A DNA stretch of 64,000 nucleotides, from NCBI GenBank assembly GCA_013398295.1, contig VZSF01003928.1, positions 124,001 to 188,000 of the forward strand, in the 5' to 3' direction. Below, piece by piece: positions 21,248-33,835 of the stretch (the stretch's first letter is position 1; each line of letters opens with the position of its first letter). A program made the translations under genes and the position numbers. This DNA is from Chionis minor (lineage: Eukaryota; Chordata; Aves; Charadriiformes; Chionididae). The notes beneath the pieces were generated by a model. It did not search any database. It saw nothing but the letters and a program-made list of their open reading frames with translations, and was not told the origin of the DNA.

Positions 21248-24009
21248 GACAGTGACACTTCACATCCCTGTTAGCCGTCTTCCCATTTCTTCAGAAGAGA
21301 GACAGGGATGTCACGAGCTGCCCTGTTTCTGCTCTCCTCCGCAGAAACAGCAAATCCCAGGATGAATATAGGTCTGTGCGCAAACAACTGTGGTGTACAG
21401 AAGGGTCTCTCCAAACTACCCATTTCTCAGGGCAAAACTGCCCCATCCCAAATTAATCCTCCAATCCACTGTATCAAGTGTCTTCCTAAACATGGGCACT
21501 CAGCAGGCCACCCACTAGGACATCGATGGTGCCCACAGCTTGGGAATATTCAACCTTATAGAGAAACAGAAATTGGGAGCCTCACATTAATTATTATTTT
21601 TAAAGGTACTTTTCAAGACTAATGGTCACGTTGCAATGTTACACTGTGATATTTGAGATCCCTGTGTGAACTCATCACAGGATCAAACCACAACATCACT
21701 GTCGAGTTGCCAAGCTGAGTCTAACGTGCAACCCTACATTAAACAATTAGATCTGAAGGAGATGGGACCAGCTGGTGCACATTAGAGCCATTTTACTTAT
21801 TTAGGGGACAGCCTAGGCAGCCTTCCCTTAAACATGCACTTGGAGGTGAACTGCACTTTGGGAAAAGCAGGGGTTATAATAAGATGGCATCAGTGAAGCC
21901 ACATGTACATTAACTGGCGTGCTGCAGGCAGAAGCAAGTCCTGACCATCCTTTGTGCGGATAAAGCTGCATATCTGTGGTTAGTGTGCTGAGATGCAAGG
22001 TGCATTAGCTCATACCAACTGCTGCACTGAAGCAGTTTCACGGCTTTCAGACCAGCGCTGGCTTGCAGCCACTGTCTCAGAGGCCAGGTCAAAGGAGCTT
22101 ACTTCTGCCTGCAATGTATCATGTAGGCACTGCCCACGTCACCTGCCCGCGAGCCGATAAATCCCCTTCTTATCTTTCCTTTTTCCCCTATTCCCTTTCT
22201 GTAATACAAGTTCTTTCAGGAGGCGGGAACGGATCGCACGGAGCGACATCTCATCACCACTAATGTGCACATGCGCAGAGGGATGGTTCACAAAAGAAAC
22301 CACCGCTTCCCTGAGGAAACCACACACAGTTTCACCTCCCAGGAGCATCCTCCAGGCAGTCATCCTTTCCCCGCTGCACCTCACAGGAGAGGCAATGAAA
22401 GTGTCAGAAAAATGACTGTTACCAAAGGACCTTGCTGATGAAACCCGCTGCCTCTGTGTGCACCCGCACGCCTAGCTCTGCTCACCCAGATACATTTTCA
22501 TGGCTCCTTATTCCTGCTAGTACTGCACAACTAACTGAGCTACTCCTCTTCTGGTTCAAATTTCAACATTAATAAAACACGTCTCAAAATAATGCCTATA
22601 ACCAGCAGCACCAGCCTCTTACACAATACTCCTGGCTCAGACCTTGGCATGAGGAATCAGAAATCTCCCCTAGGTACTCCAGCCAAGATGGCTCACCTCC
22701 TTCTTTCCCACCACCAGAGCCAGCACGCTGACTTCTCCAGCCCAAGGGACCCCAGGCATATGCCGTGCCCCTTGGCATGGCAGCACTTCTACGGGCAGGC
22801 AAGCGGCATAATCTCAGTGTCACTGACAGATCCTTACACTACAGGTCCCTAAATCCTTGTCCAGACGCAACTGTGAAACACCAAGGAAAAGCTAGCAGTG
22901 CTCACCCTGCTAAAACTGGCATTACCAGTGGTGGGGTGAGAGCAGGGAGGATGCGTTCTTACATCTCAGAGCCCTGCATGAGTTGGTGGCACAAAGGCAC
23001 CGAGGTGACACCAGCAGCACCATGCACCAACCGCTCTGCACTGAGCCTCGTCACCCCGTTTTACGTCCCCTGCAGAAAGACTGCCATCAGCACCGGAAAA
23101 AGGAGGGAAATGTTTTAAGTAGCAAAGAAACGTCTGACAATGGTAGGCATGCCACAGCGATAACATGGATGTTGGACATGGTGCATGGGAAGGAAGCAAT
23201 TTGTCTCCCTCCTTAAAATATTTGGTCTTGCAAAAAGGCATAGGGAAGATCAATTTCTCCTTCAGTTCCCAGGAGTCAGGTTGAGGAGGGCACTGGCAAG
23301 CTGAGGACAGAGGAGAAACAAGTGGTTGTGCTCCCCTCCCTGCACTGGTCCCCCTCAGCCCAAAGTGCCATCCCCTCCACACCTCAGCATGGCACGGGAA
23401 GGGGATGCCAAGATGCAAAGCAGAAATCCAGCTCTACCACTCCAGGATACCCCACGCTGGAAAGGTGACAACCCTGTGGGGCCCTGAGGAGGAGTGGGAA
23501 GACATCACGTTCCAGCGAGGTTTCCCTCTCTTGAGCCACTTGAAGGAGGAACCCATTTTGGGATTCAGCCCAACCCTGCGATAATTTCTAATCCAGCATC
23601 TGAGGGATTACAGAAAGTTAGAGGAGACAGATGGTGTTGCAAAGACAGAGAAGTCTTACTGCTTGGCTGCAGCCCGTACTTCCCGAGGTTACAGCCGGGA
23701 TTTCAGGAAGCTCCACCCTCTGTGTAAACCGCCGCTTGCCCAGGGCCAGACTGCCCGGCCGTACCAGTGGGATGCTGGCTCAGTGCGGGAATAGCAGAGG
23801 CTGCCGGCAGGACAGGTCGCAGATGGGCCACAAGGAAGAGGGATCCCTCCTCCGCACAGCCTCACGGGGCTTCTGGTTTGGGGCTGCACAGGGAAGAAGG
23901 ATATTTTGCATCCATCCAGCATGTTGCAGAGGCACGAGCACAACTCCCAGTCATCCGCACACCGCCGCCCTGCGCCACAAGCAACAGCCACCTTTCCCAG
24001 TTTTGCCTG
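21248..24009. other. Non-coding stretch, about 2.8 kb
   Basis: No gene or repeat family was recognised. GC-leaning parts give overlapping open frames up to about 150 codons on both strands (22765-24041), all domain-free. A patch at 22140-22260 (CGCGAGCCGATAAATCCCC through GGGAACGGATCGCACGGAGC) has more CpG than its surroundings and stays unexplained. Confidence 0.5.
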
Positions 24010-24066
24010 CTGGAAAACGAGGCACCGAAGTTTTGCAGTGAGTCAGTGGCAGAGCCTGGGATGGAG
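24010..24066 (-). mobile_element. MIR-type SINE relic, minus strand (short)
   Basis: The plus strand shows GAAAACGAGGCACCGAAG, then GTGAGTCAGTGGCAGAGCCT and GGGATGGA, the reverse complement of the MIR core in the right order and spacing. Short, and flanked by unassigned sequence. Confidence 0.6.
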
Positions 24067-25849
24067 TGACGGGGATTGTCCCCCCGGCTCCCTGCAGCCT
24101 GCTCTGCTCCTTTCCAGGAGGACTCGCACCCATCTCGGTCTGCCCCTGCCCTCAGCCCAGCCAGGGTGCAGCAGTCACCTGGAAAAAGGTGACCATCACG
24201 TGCCAACTAGCACCAGCCTTGCTCCCAGCGGGGCTGCAAGAGAAGGATGCTTTGGCCTTTGAATTCTGGGTTTTATGAGTTTGCAATAGTCTGGGGCTTC
24301 CGTGAGACTTTATGTACGGATGGATTTTCTACATCTGCTTTTTACTTCTCTTTAAGACACATTAGAAGTATTAGGTCTCAGCTTCCAAATTTTTTGCCAA
24401 AGTCATCTGCAGTGCGCTAATGAAACAGTAACACCACAAGGAACAGAACTGACACCCAAGCCAGGAAACCGGAAGAACCATTGAAAACTCACCCTCTGCT
24501 TCATGTTAACACTTACCTAAACCAGTTACCTGACAAATTCTTTTGAGAAAAAATGCTTTTCCTGCAAGCCAACGCAAATTTCAGACAACGATGAAGAAAC
24601 TTCATGATACACCTTTCCAGTCTTCCCAGAAGCTCTCTAGGAAAACCTGGGAGACATCTTCCTGATATTTCTCATGTGAATAACAAGTAAAGAAAAGAAC
24701 CAAAACATTCTCCAGGGGATTTTAGACACCTCTGGATAGCAGCACAGTCATCAGCAGCACTGCAGTAACCTCCACAAACTAGCAGTGGATCGGTGCAGAA
24801 GTTTGACAAAAGAAACATCTCTGCTTATAATGACAGCATATTTTTCTTTTTATAGGACACCTTTAAAACAAGGCAAAGTGAACAAACCTGATTCACGGCA
24901 CTTAGTTCTCCTCTTGGCTCTCTTCAGGCTGCATGAACCTTGGCAAAATCTCTCCCTTTCCTACCCCCTAGTCTTGCCTGCTGCCAAACAAGGCTGTCAG
25001 GGACGTTTTTGAGGCCTACAGATGAAAACAAATTTTGACAGGTCCAGGAGGAATAAGTGGCACCCCCTAATTTTGCACTGGTACAGCCAGGACACAGGTT
25101 CCCTTTCCTGCTCACTCCATGCTGTTGCCAGCCACCTCCAGGAGCAGGGTGGCACAGGCTTCCTGCACAACTCTAAGCAGTTGCAAACTGAACATGCACC
25201 CATGCCCTCGATTTAATTAATAAATAAAACTCTAGAAAGCCCACGCAGGGCTTCCTCCCCCCCCCCCATTTTCAAGGAAAAAAAGACAACTCAACACCTA
25301 AAGCTCAGTGGACCAAAAACCCAAGTGGTGAATCTGAGCATAGTCGGAGGGCAGACAGTGCTTTATACCTCCATCTTCTGCTTCAGTGGAATGCGCTGAG
25401 GGCGTTATTTACAGCAGGGGCATTGTTGCACACCAGTTACTCTTTCTCTGGGAGCTGTGGAGGCTGCAGGAATAATGAGATAATTATCCCCATTATTCCC
25501 AGCAATGGTGAGAATGAGAACGCCTTTGTCCCATGGCTCCAGACTGCACCAGCTCGGGGTGGTTTTGTTCTACCAGCAGAGCCACCTCTGTGGAGGTTGT
25601 GGGGACATTTTGGCTGGGGCAGCGCCTGATTGCACACGTGAGGGCACGGAGACCACAACAGACCCTGGATATCCCCACACAGCAGAAATCCTGCCCTTGG
25701 GACATTTCAGCCTAGTGAGAGCCCAGCGCGTCCCCACTCCCCTCAAAACACACCCCATACCCTACTTGGGTGAGGATCGTCGGGAAATGCAGACAGCAGA
25801 TGGGAGGGAATTAAATGCAGATTGAGGAAAGACTCCGGCCCCCCAGAAT
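24067..25849. other. Non-coding stretch with a C run
   Basis: No gene recognised. An eleven-C run lies at about 25257-25267. A segment at 25465-25520 (GATAATTATCCCCATTATTCCC) is weakly MIR-like in reverse orientation, not enough to call. Open frames on both strands are domain-free. Confidence 0.5.
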
Positions 25850-26000
25850 TGAGATTTATTCCTGGCAACGTGCAGCTGAAAAGCACTTAGATATCAGCAG
25901 TCCTTGTTAATTCACTAGAGGGTATTATCCAAGCTTGTTACAAGATTGATGTTCACTGTGCTACAGTCATTAATAGTTACCCTCAGCACTTGGCCTGGAT
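25850..26000. promoter_or_regulatory. Putative conserved non-coding block
   Basis: The segment contains TTGTTAATTCACTAGAGG, ACAAGATTGATGTTCACTG and CAGTCATTAATAGTTACC. It is unique-looking, AT-leaning, and adjacent to further ATTA-rich patches at 26075-26090 and 26207-26225 (GGATCATTAATTAGAGC) on either side of the T tract. Confidence 0.3.
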
Positions 26001-26100
26001 AGGGATGCAAAATCTAGTAGCCAGAAGTTGTTTCTCTTCCTCGCTTGATCATTTTGCTGATCCCTTGGCCTGAGCATAATGATCAGATTAGAAGGCTTGC

Positions 26101-26151
26101 TTTTTTTCTTTTTTTTTTTTTTTTTNNNNNNTTTTTTTTTTTTTTTTTTTT
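26101..26151. repeat. Long T homopolymer containing a 6-base assembly gap
   Basis: A run of T with one C interruption near the start is broken by six N (26126-26131). The N run means the true length is unknown, and the tract is probably longer in the genome. Read on the minus strand it is a poly-A tract. No retrocopy was recognised downstream, so it may be a plain low-complexity tract or the tail of an unrecognised minus-strand insertion. Confidence 0.85.
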
Positions 26152-29100
26152 AGTCTCCTTAAACTAGATTCACACTTCTGTGGGCCACTTGTCACCACTG
26201 CCGGGATCATTAATTAGAGCTGATAAGAACCTGCATGACCTGCCGTGGCACAAAAATTGCAATGTGGAGGAGCAGCGACTCCAGCAGAAGGCTTAAACCA
26301 GGAGCTCAACAAAGCAGCCACCCTCGCCTGATGGCCAAAACCATGCCATGGCTCTGCAAGCATTCAGGCAGTAAAGAAACTTCTGCAAGGCGAGCGAAGG
26401 GTGGTGCAGTGGCCAAGCCCAACAGCACAGCTGAAAGTCCTCAGTGCAAAAATTAGGAGCCATGCTTCTCCACCTGCAGGTGGGCTAGACAGGCGCTCCC
26501 ACCCTAATCCTTTTCACCATCCTGTGTTCCAGGGAAGGCACAGGATTGTAGGCTTCACAGACGGCAAAGCAAGCCTCGTCAGGTAAAACACCTTTCCGCA
26601 ATATTCCTTTTATGTCAGCCAGCGCTGCAAGCGCGATGGCTCGGCGCTCTGGTACGGCTGAAAAGCAGCAGCTGCACCTCGCGCTCGGTGACCCTCGCAG
26701 CTGCGAGGCTGCTCGCAGAGCAGCACCGTCCTTTGCCTCTTCTCCACCACCACGTCTGCCAGCTTGCAACAAGCCCTGCCTCAGAGGAGCCCCTCTGGGT
26801 CTGCCGGCCGTGCGGGGACGAGCACAAGGGAGCCGGTCATGGCGGGGCGGCACACAACGGCTGCATTTACGGAGGTGGTGCCTGTGACTTGTCGAAGCTA
26901 TTCCAGTTGGAAAACAAAAAGCCCTTTTTCCCTCCCCCCTACCCCCCCTTGTTTTTAAATGGGCGCCAGACACGTGAGAGTGATGCCAGCTTTGCAGGCA
27001 GCTGGAGCACCCCATGCCCCGCACCACCAGCAGCAGCAAAACAGCTCACTGCGGGACCCGCTGCGGTACCCACTGTGGCGGGCGCTTATCTACAGGGGCA
27101 CAAACCCCATTTACACCCTCAGCTGCCTCGAAGGGGCAAATCCCCTCTCAAGGGCTCCTGCCCCCTGGCTGGGGAAAGCTGCTGAGCATCAGGGTCCTGC
27201 TCCTCCTGTTGTCCTCAGCACTCAAGTGTCATCGTGTTTTAAGTGAAGAAATGGGCAGCAGAGGAAGGGAGGTGAGGAGGGACTCTGCACGGCAGCAAAG
27301 GGGAAGCAGAACCCCACTATTTTTGGCAAATAAAGAACACAAGCAGAAAAACTGGACAAGGTACGAAAGGGAAATTAATTTAAAAAAGAAAACAGACATC
27401 TGCTAGCACCAAAATATTCCTTTCTGGCACACACAGGTTTCCCTGTTCTTCTCCTCCAAAATAACTTAGGATGAAATAAAATCTGTTCTTTATGAAATTC
27501 AGTTAGCAATTAGTTCATGAAGGAAAGAGGCATGGAAGTTACGGGTGGCAGGGATGAAACAAGAGTTGAAACTCAGAGCTTTGCTTCCTTTCCGCTTTTC
27601 CTCTCCTCTTTGCAAGCAGCCAATGCCTTGGTAAGGCAACAGCCTGCACATCCCCTCCCTGGGCTGCCTTTTGTCTCTCTTTCAAACTACGTGAGAGTTG
27701 TCAGCCTTCCAGTTTGACCCCAGCAGGAAAAATCCAGCCCCTTTGCTAGGAAAGGTTTGGCTGAGCATCTCTTCCCCTCCCAAACCCTCTACCGCCCCAG
27801 CCCATGGCCAGGTTAGCCACGTGAAACTGGGCTGCTGACCTTTTCCTGGCACAAGCCTCTCCGTATATTTCATAAGGGGATTGTTGTTTCCTCGTGGGTT
27901 AAACATTTAAGAACATTATATTTGCAGCATGGATAGAAAGGATCTATTTAACCAGATCTTTTATTCTCTCTCTCACCCACATGTACACACTTGCTGGTCC
28001 CCCACGGCCATCTCTCTGTGCACACAACGCACCCCATGCGTGCCTTCTGGCTGCCTCCATCACACTGGGTTTAATTAAACATCCTGGAGGCTTGTTTCTA
28101 AACACAGATTATTGATAGATTTATTTATTTATACTCTGAGTACTGCAATTCAGAACTAAATGAGGTGAACAACAAGATTCAAACGGGAGAGAGGGAGGAA
28201 GGGGTAGCCCAGCAGTGCTCAGCCCTGAGCAGGATGAGGACATAGGCTGCACTTGGAGCAGCATGAAAGAAAACATGGTGGCAGTTCCCGAGGAAGTCCA
28301 GTTCCCCACCATGGACTGCAGGCATCCCGCCAGTCCTCAGATGAATCACATCCCAGTCACCAGGAAAGAAAGACTGGAACAGACCATCAGGGTCACCAAA
28401 TGCAGCACAGTGCAATTGCTGGAAGTCTGGCAATGGACATTTTGATATGGAAAGGTCCCACAAAGAATAACTTCACCCTCCTCCCAATGCCCCGTGCCCC
28501 TGAGAGTAGAAGACCCAAAGCTGTCACTACACAGAGCCCAGGGACAGGAGAGCAGATGAACTGCCCCACTAACACACTGCAAGGCTCTGCTGTGCGTCTT
28601 CACCATCAGGAGGAATTTATTGGGCAAAAATGCCCAGGAATTTGAAAGAGTGGAGCATGCCTCAAAGTACAGTGGATGGGAAAAAAAGCATCCAGATTAT
28701 AGCAGATTCTGCCATGCTGATCAGAGGAAGAAATGCCCTTTTGACCCTACAAATGACCAACAGACGGTCTGAAACATGAGATTAAAGCATGTGCAAGAAA
28801 GGCTAAGGTTATGAGTATTGTCCAGGTAAACTGAGAAAGCCTAGAAGGAAATCCTTCCAGGGATGCCAGCACTCAGGCTGGAAAGATTCTTTCATCTCCA
28901 GCTGGTGGAGGCTTTCCTGACTAACAGAGGCTCTGGTTTCCAAGACACCTAGTGCAAATGACAGAGTGAGATGAATTGGGTGTGTTATTTACTCCAAAAT
29001 CCCGCCCAGGATTTATGCTGGCTGCTCATCTTCATGCTGGATCCAAATCCAATGCCCCTACTCTTGCCAACACTGAAACAAGAAAAAGGTTTTACTTTGT

Positions 29101-30355
29101 GAGAAGGCAGGAAAAGGAAACCACGATAAATCACGTGCCACTGCTGAATATCTCTGGGAGAGCCCACACCATCCCTGCAAAGACACATGGGAACAAGGGT
29201 ACTGGGGTGGGGGAGAGAGAAATTCTAGCCTAATTTTTCAGGGCTGGATATTAGTTTAGCAGGAAAAGCACTTCATTCCCATGCAACAGCTGCTGCTGCA
29301 TGGGCCAGAGGGGCAAGTTGAGGAAATCAGCAGCTTGGCGTGGCCAAATTCGGTAGTCTGAATGCTGCAAAGAGAGGGAGACTGCCAGGAGTCCGCCCCT
29401 GCTCTGCCCACCCCGTGACTCCACAACTGTGACTACACGTGCTCCCCCCAGCTTGCCCCAGCCTGTAGCATACTTGACCTGCCTCCTGGGTTTCTTGCCA
29501 GGCTTAACTCAGCGTCTCCAGTGGCCCATGATGAAAAGTGCTGTCTAAAGCAGTGCAAAATGCTGCATGCACTGGTTTCTGACAACGCTTGCCAACTGTT
29601 TTACTCCATCGCAAGGCTGACAAAGGCTCACCACACATGGCACCGGGACCCAGGCTCAGCCCAGTCCTTCACCCAGGGTAACAAAAGTCTCGTGCCTGAG
29701 TTGATGCTGGTTTTAGCGACACAGCACAAACTCCAGCTTATGCTTTAGCTAGGGAAATGCAAAAGCCTTTCATACCAGACTGCACCTTATCCTCAGACAG
29801 CCTTCTCGTTCCTCCCACTCCTCCAGAGAACATGCCTCTGCCGTGCAAAAGTTTTATGCCTCGAAATAAATGGGATTGCTGCGTTGAGCACAGGCGCAAG
29901 TCAGAAGCAGCATCAACCCATGATTTGGGCTGAGCAGCACCTGCGGGACCTGTGCCAGGGCCCGAGGGAGCATCTCATCTTACCCCTCAAAGGAGAGCAG
30001 AGCATCTCTCATTGCCTCCGGCGCTGCCTGGGGGATTAGCCCACAGTTGTTTGCCTTTGATGAGAGAGAAAGCAGGCATGTGAGCCCAGCTCAGAGGGCA
30101 GGGTGCCCTCTGTCAATCAAAGGACTGAAAGTTGCAGCAATCAAGGCCAAAAGGTGCCTCAGCTGAGCTGAGCTATAACTGGTAACCACAAAACACAGCA
30201 ACATTCCTGCTTTGTAGTCTTGTACAAGCTCAGAGGGAGACCTTAAGCTTTCCACACACACCCTCATCCCAAATGCTCAAGGAATCCCTGAGTAGTAGGA
30301 CTGAAGCCTAGATTCCTGCAACCTGCTGGTTTTGGTTTTCTTATGCCTAATAATC
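26152..30355. other. Non-coding stretch, about 4.2 kb
   Basis: No gene supported. The part at 26590-26850 is CpG-enriched but weaker and shorter than the two islands. It contains overlapping open frames on both strands (up to 184 codons on minus, 26485-27039) with no domain. 28050-28140 is AT-rich with TTTAATTAAAC and TTTATTTATTTATAC. 30105-30160 carries TGTCAATCAAAGG followed by GCAATCAAGGCC, two TCAATCAA/GCAATCAA motifs. No repeat family was recognised. Confidence 0.5.
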
Positions 30356-30358
30356 TAC

Positions 30359-30472
30359 CTAAATTCACATTGCAGACCTCCTTTCCCACAGCGGCGTTAT
30401 TCATTTGGTTTTCTTTCTTAATCTGGTTATATGCTTTGATGAATTCTGGCAAATGCAGTGTTTTGGAGGCTC
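30359..30472 (-). other. Splice-bounded open segment, candidate exon (hypothetical)
   Basis: On the minus strand a good acceptor (CCCTGTTTGTCAG) precedes base 30472, and a moderate donor (TTTAG|GTAGAT) follows base 30359. This gives 114 bases, a multiple of three. The frame is open throughout: it needs two bases to complete a first codon, then reads 37 codons with a mixed, soluble-looking composition, including HLPEFIKAYNQIKKENQ. The intron phase is the same as that of the candidate first exon at 63026-63101. I do not recognise the peptide. A chance combination of splice-like sites is quite possible. Confidence 0.2.
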
Positions 30473-32164
30473 CTGACAAACAGGGCTGAAATTGGCCAAC
30501 ACAGTACAAAGCTATAAGGGTGAAGCAGATATAGTGCAACTTCACAGTCCTTCCCTCCCAGTAAAACTGGGCTAAAAATGTATACTGCAAATGCGCTGTT
30601 TAGTCACTGCACCAAGAAAAACCCAAGAGCCTCAAATCCTGTCTGAAACGCACAGTTTGGGCTAAACAACCCTTTCCATTCTTGGCTTCATTTAGGCAAT
30701 AGATTATTCAGGGCTTTTAAATACTTTAAACATTTGAAGTGAACTGTATAAGAGATTATTGATGCCCCTCTCCTTACCGGACTTAACTCTTAAACGCTTC
30801 CTGCCCATCGCAGGATACGCAGGACCATTAGGATGTGGGAGCACAGGGGAGAATGGAAGCGCTGCAGTGGCATGCCGAGGTACCGCTCCCCACTAAAACT
30901 CTAGGTGCAAGCCCCAGTTTAGGCTGAGCTGTAATGCCAGCTGCTTCGCTGAGCCAGCTCATGCCATCAGGCTCATTCCTGGCCCTGGCCCTCACGCCGT
31001 TGCCCTTCCTCAGTCACAATGGGCTTGTTCCGAGTCGCCGCTGCAGCCACCACGCAGCCAGGGATCAGCTCCCATGATGGCTACACAGAGCGTGCACGCT
31101 TAAGCTTCTTCCACTGCAGTTCGGGGGCCTGCACAGGATGATCTGGGATTCAGGGTCAAAGTGTCTGTAATTCCTTGGTAAGCACCCAAGTGCTCCAGGA
31201 GGGCCAGTAACCCAATGCGTGGAGCCTGATGCCACTCCTGCACGCTGCCCCGCAGCCACTCCTCAATGCCCAGACATTTTACAAGCTCCGCTGATTTTTC
31301 AGCAAGGCAAAAACCCGAAGGAGTTTTAACCCAAAGTCTTTTAACCTGAGGGGTTAGGGAGCTGGAGTTCAGAGCTCAACACACCTCTGCCTGACTCTGC
31401 AGGGGCAGAGAGCAACCTCACGTCATGGCAGGAGGACACTGCTCCACGGGGCATCATCGGGGAGGAAGGGGCAACCTCCTGGCAAGGCAGCAAGGAGCTT
31501 CAGCCCAAAACCCCACACTGCCCTTTCGTTCTCCGGAGGTCAGGTATTACAGCACAGGCACTGCAACCCAGTTGCTGTATGGGCACGAGAGCCAGAGGTG
31601 AAGGCAAAGAGCAGAAACTATTTCAGGTTATGTGACCCCAGCTCCACCAAATAGGATTGCCAGACACAATCCAATTGGCCAAGGCGGGTCACGGTGCTGA
31701 AAATAGTTTTGTACTCTTGCCCTCTTAGCTGGTAAATAGCTTTTAGCCCCCAAAAGTGCTGAGCTGCACTATGCATTGGTGGAAACAGCTTGCACAAGAG
31801 AGACGGCTTGAGGAGGGGGAAGGGGAAACCTGGGCAGCAGGTGAAACGCTGCTGCGGCATATTCAGGTCAAAAGGACACTCTGAAAGGAGCCATTGTAAC
31901 ACAAAACAGAACAAAAAAACCGCCATGCCAACAAAAAGCTCACAAGAAATGAGTTCAAAATTGCAAACCACTTACACTTTCGTCTATAATTTCTATTTAG
32001 GCACATCTCATACATAAAGCCTGCATGGTTAATGTGGGACTAGGAACATAGGAAGTGGCATAGGACAGAATCTATTAGCACTCAGAGCCTGGCCCCCCTC
32101 ATACAATCCCTTTCACAGGCAGATAGAGACTCATCTTAAAAGACTGCATGGGTGTTTTGCTCCT
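30473..32164. other. Non-coding stretch
   Basis: No gene or clear repeat. 30690-30800 is AT-leaning with GCAATAGATTATTCAGGGC and GAGATTATTGATGCCCC, and resembles a regulatory block. 32043-32075 (AACATAGGAAGTGGCATAGG) weakly resembles a common amniote repeat start. Since an old minus-strand CR1 begins soon after, it may be an outer part of the same insertion. Confidence 0.5.
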
Positions 32165-32465
32165 GTTACTCTGCTTGGAAGCTTCTTCCCAAACTTCCCT
32201 GACTTAACGATTTGAAATTTTGCTTTAATTCCCAGACTAGATTGCCACAACTGAATTTATAGGAACCTGTACTGCTGCCAGCACCTTCCCTTAGCCTTAA
32301 AAAGCTTTACCCCCATCACACTGTTTACCTGCTGACGTATTTACAGAGCTCTCTCAAACTCCCCCTACCATTTTCCTCAGGCTAAACAGTCCAAGCTCTT
32401 CTAATCTCCCCTCGCAGGACAATCTTTCCATTGCCTCATCATCCTGACAGGCACCTGCTTCAGCG
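32165..32465 (-). mobile_element. Ancient CR1-like LINE 3' fragment, minus strand
   Basis: The plus strand reads as the reverse complement of the CR1 3' region: ATTTGAAATTTTGCTTTAAT, then TGCTGCCAGCACCTTCCC, then GACGTATTTACAGAGC, then CTCAGGCTAAACAGTCCAAG ('aggctaaacaagccaagctc' in the consensus), then TTGCCTCATCATCCTGACAG. This is the region around the ORF2 C-terminus. It is strongly diverged with no open frame and is older than the plus-strand CR1 at 33836. Confidence 0.8.
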
Positions 32466-33345
32466 CAAGTGCAACTTCTGCTCAGCAAGATCAGCTAAGA
32501 GCAACTCCCTCTGCCCAAAGGAGGTAGACAAGGTTTTGCGAGGTTGCTTTTTTGTTGTTGTCATTGATTGGTTTTTGTTGGTTTGCTTGTTGTTTTGGGG
32601 TTTTTTTAAACAAACTTCATCCCTTTGTGTTTTGGTCACTAGATTTTTCAATGTCATCACTTCGGTCTTCTCTGATCCCAGGGGAGTTGCACTCTTTAAG
32701 CCCTTTAAAAGCTCCCTGCGCTCAGCTGTCAGGACAGCCCCACGTGCAGCCCACGGGTGGCCTGTCCCCACCACAGGCATTGGGATGATGGGAAGGAGGG
32801 GCTGATGCTGGAACAATATGATTTCTGCTCTCTGGCACAGGCGATTCAAATAGGAATGCCATTCCTCGCTGTGGGCACAGGGCAAAAGATAAGCATGCAC
32901 ATGGTGGTACCAAACAGGAGCCTTTATCCACCAAACTCACCAGGATGGAGGAGAGTGTGGGGCTCAGCAGGGCTGTCTCCTTCCTGACTTGCCTAGCAGT
33001 GACAAGACACTCATGGTGCTCACTCCCTCCTGCTCCATTTCCATAAGCATGGGATGATGCAACTAGACTTTTACTGCAATTCGCTGAGGAACACTGCTGT
33101 CCAAACTGATGAAACAGCAATTCAGCAGAGGATGCAGGAGGCACTTTAGAGAAGTGGCAGTGACACCAGACAAGCTTTCACCACATTTATCAAAGTGCCT
33201 GCAGATTCCATCTCAAGGCAGTAGCAACACTTATAAATAATGAGCAGAGCTCCTCTGCATCTAGAGCATTTTAATAAATAAAAGTGTTAAAAAGAAGTCT
33301 AAACAGCTCAGTTCTGCTTCTGCTATCTTTTTGGTCTTCCGGCAA

Positions 33346-33368
33346 TGTGTATATATATACATACATAT
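33346..33368. repeat. TA/TACA-rich microsatellite
   Basis: A short run of alternating T and A with TACATACATA at its end. Confidence 0.7.
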
Positions 33369-33490
33369 CTCAATGATTTTCTCCTTTGCAGTCCCTGAAA
33401 GCGTGACTCTCCCTGGGTGATGCCCCTTTAGCACGGACATGATCTTTCATATACAGAGGCCATCCTACTACACTGACAAATGCAGAGCTC

Positions 33491-33532
33491 TGTGTTTGTG
33501 TGTGTGTGTGTGCACACGTGAGTGCATGTGTA
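33491..33532. repeat. TG dinucleotide microsatellite
   Basis: A run of TG units with one TTTG interruption is followed by alternating purine-pyrimidine sequence (GCACACGTGAGTGCATGTG). The whole tract is a candidate for Z-DNA formation and for length polymorphism. Confidence 0.85.
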
Positions 33533-33835
33533 TATGATTTCACTCACCAGCTGCTTGCTCAGGCTACAGGCATGCAATAAACGAGCCCAGCCCCTTCCCT
33601 GCACACTCTGTAACTTTCTGCATACGCTCTTCCTTCCGATTACTACTGGTTTTGAGGATGGCATTTTTAGGGGCGCTCTGTTTTCTATGTCATCATCCAG
33701 TTTTAAGTCCTCATGAAGAATGGCAAATGAAAGAGCAGAAAACTATTTCCTGAGACCCAGCTTGGCCAATGTCCCCCCTTCCTGCCCCGCAGCATCTCCA
33801 CTGCCCTGCCCACGAGCCAGTTGAAAGCACAGATG

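Larger units (their letters stand above)
32466..33835. other. Non-coding stretch with T/G-rich low complexity and microsatellites
   Basis: A T- and G-rich low-complexity tract (TTGTTGTT, GGTTTTTGTTGG) fills 32545-32612. A TA run (33346-33368) and a TG run (33491-33512) follow. No gene is seen. The minus-strand frames at 32460-33144 (146 and 140 codons) have no recognisable domain. Confidence 0.55.

Noticed and set aside
25440..25530. Possible reverse MIR (GATAATTATCCCCATTATTCCC)
   Set aside because: One block matches but the neighbouring MIR blocks are missing.
33769..33835. Upstream start of the 145-codon frame into the CR1 element
   Set aside because: The first part lies outside the CR1 and is unrelated sequence, so it is not a native ORF2 start or a gene.
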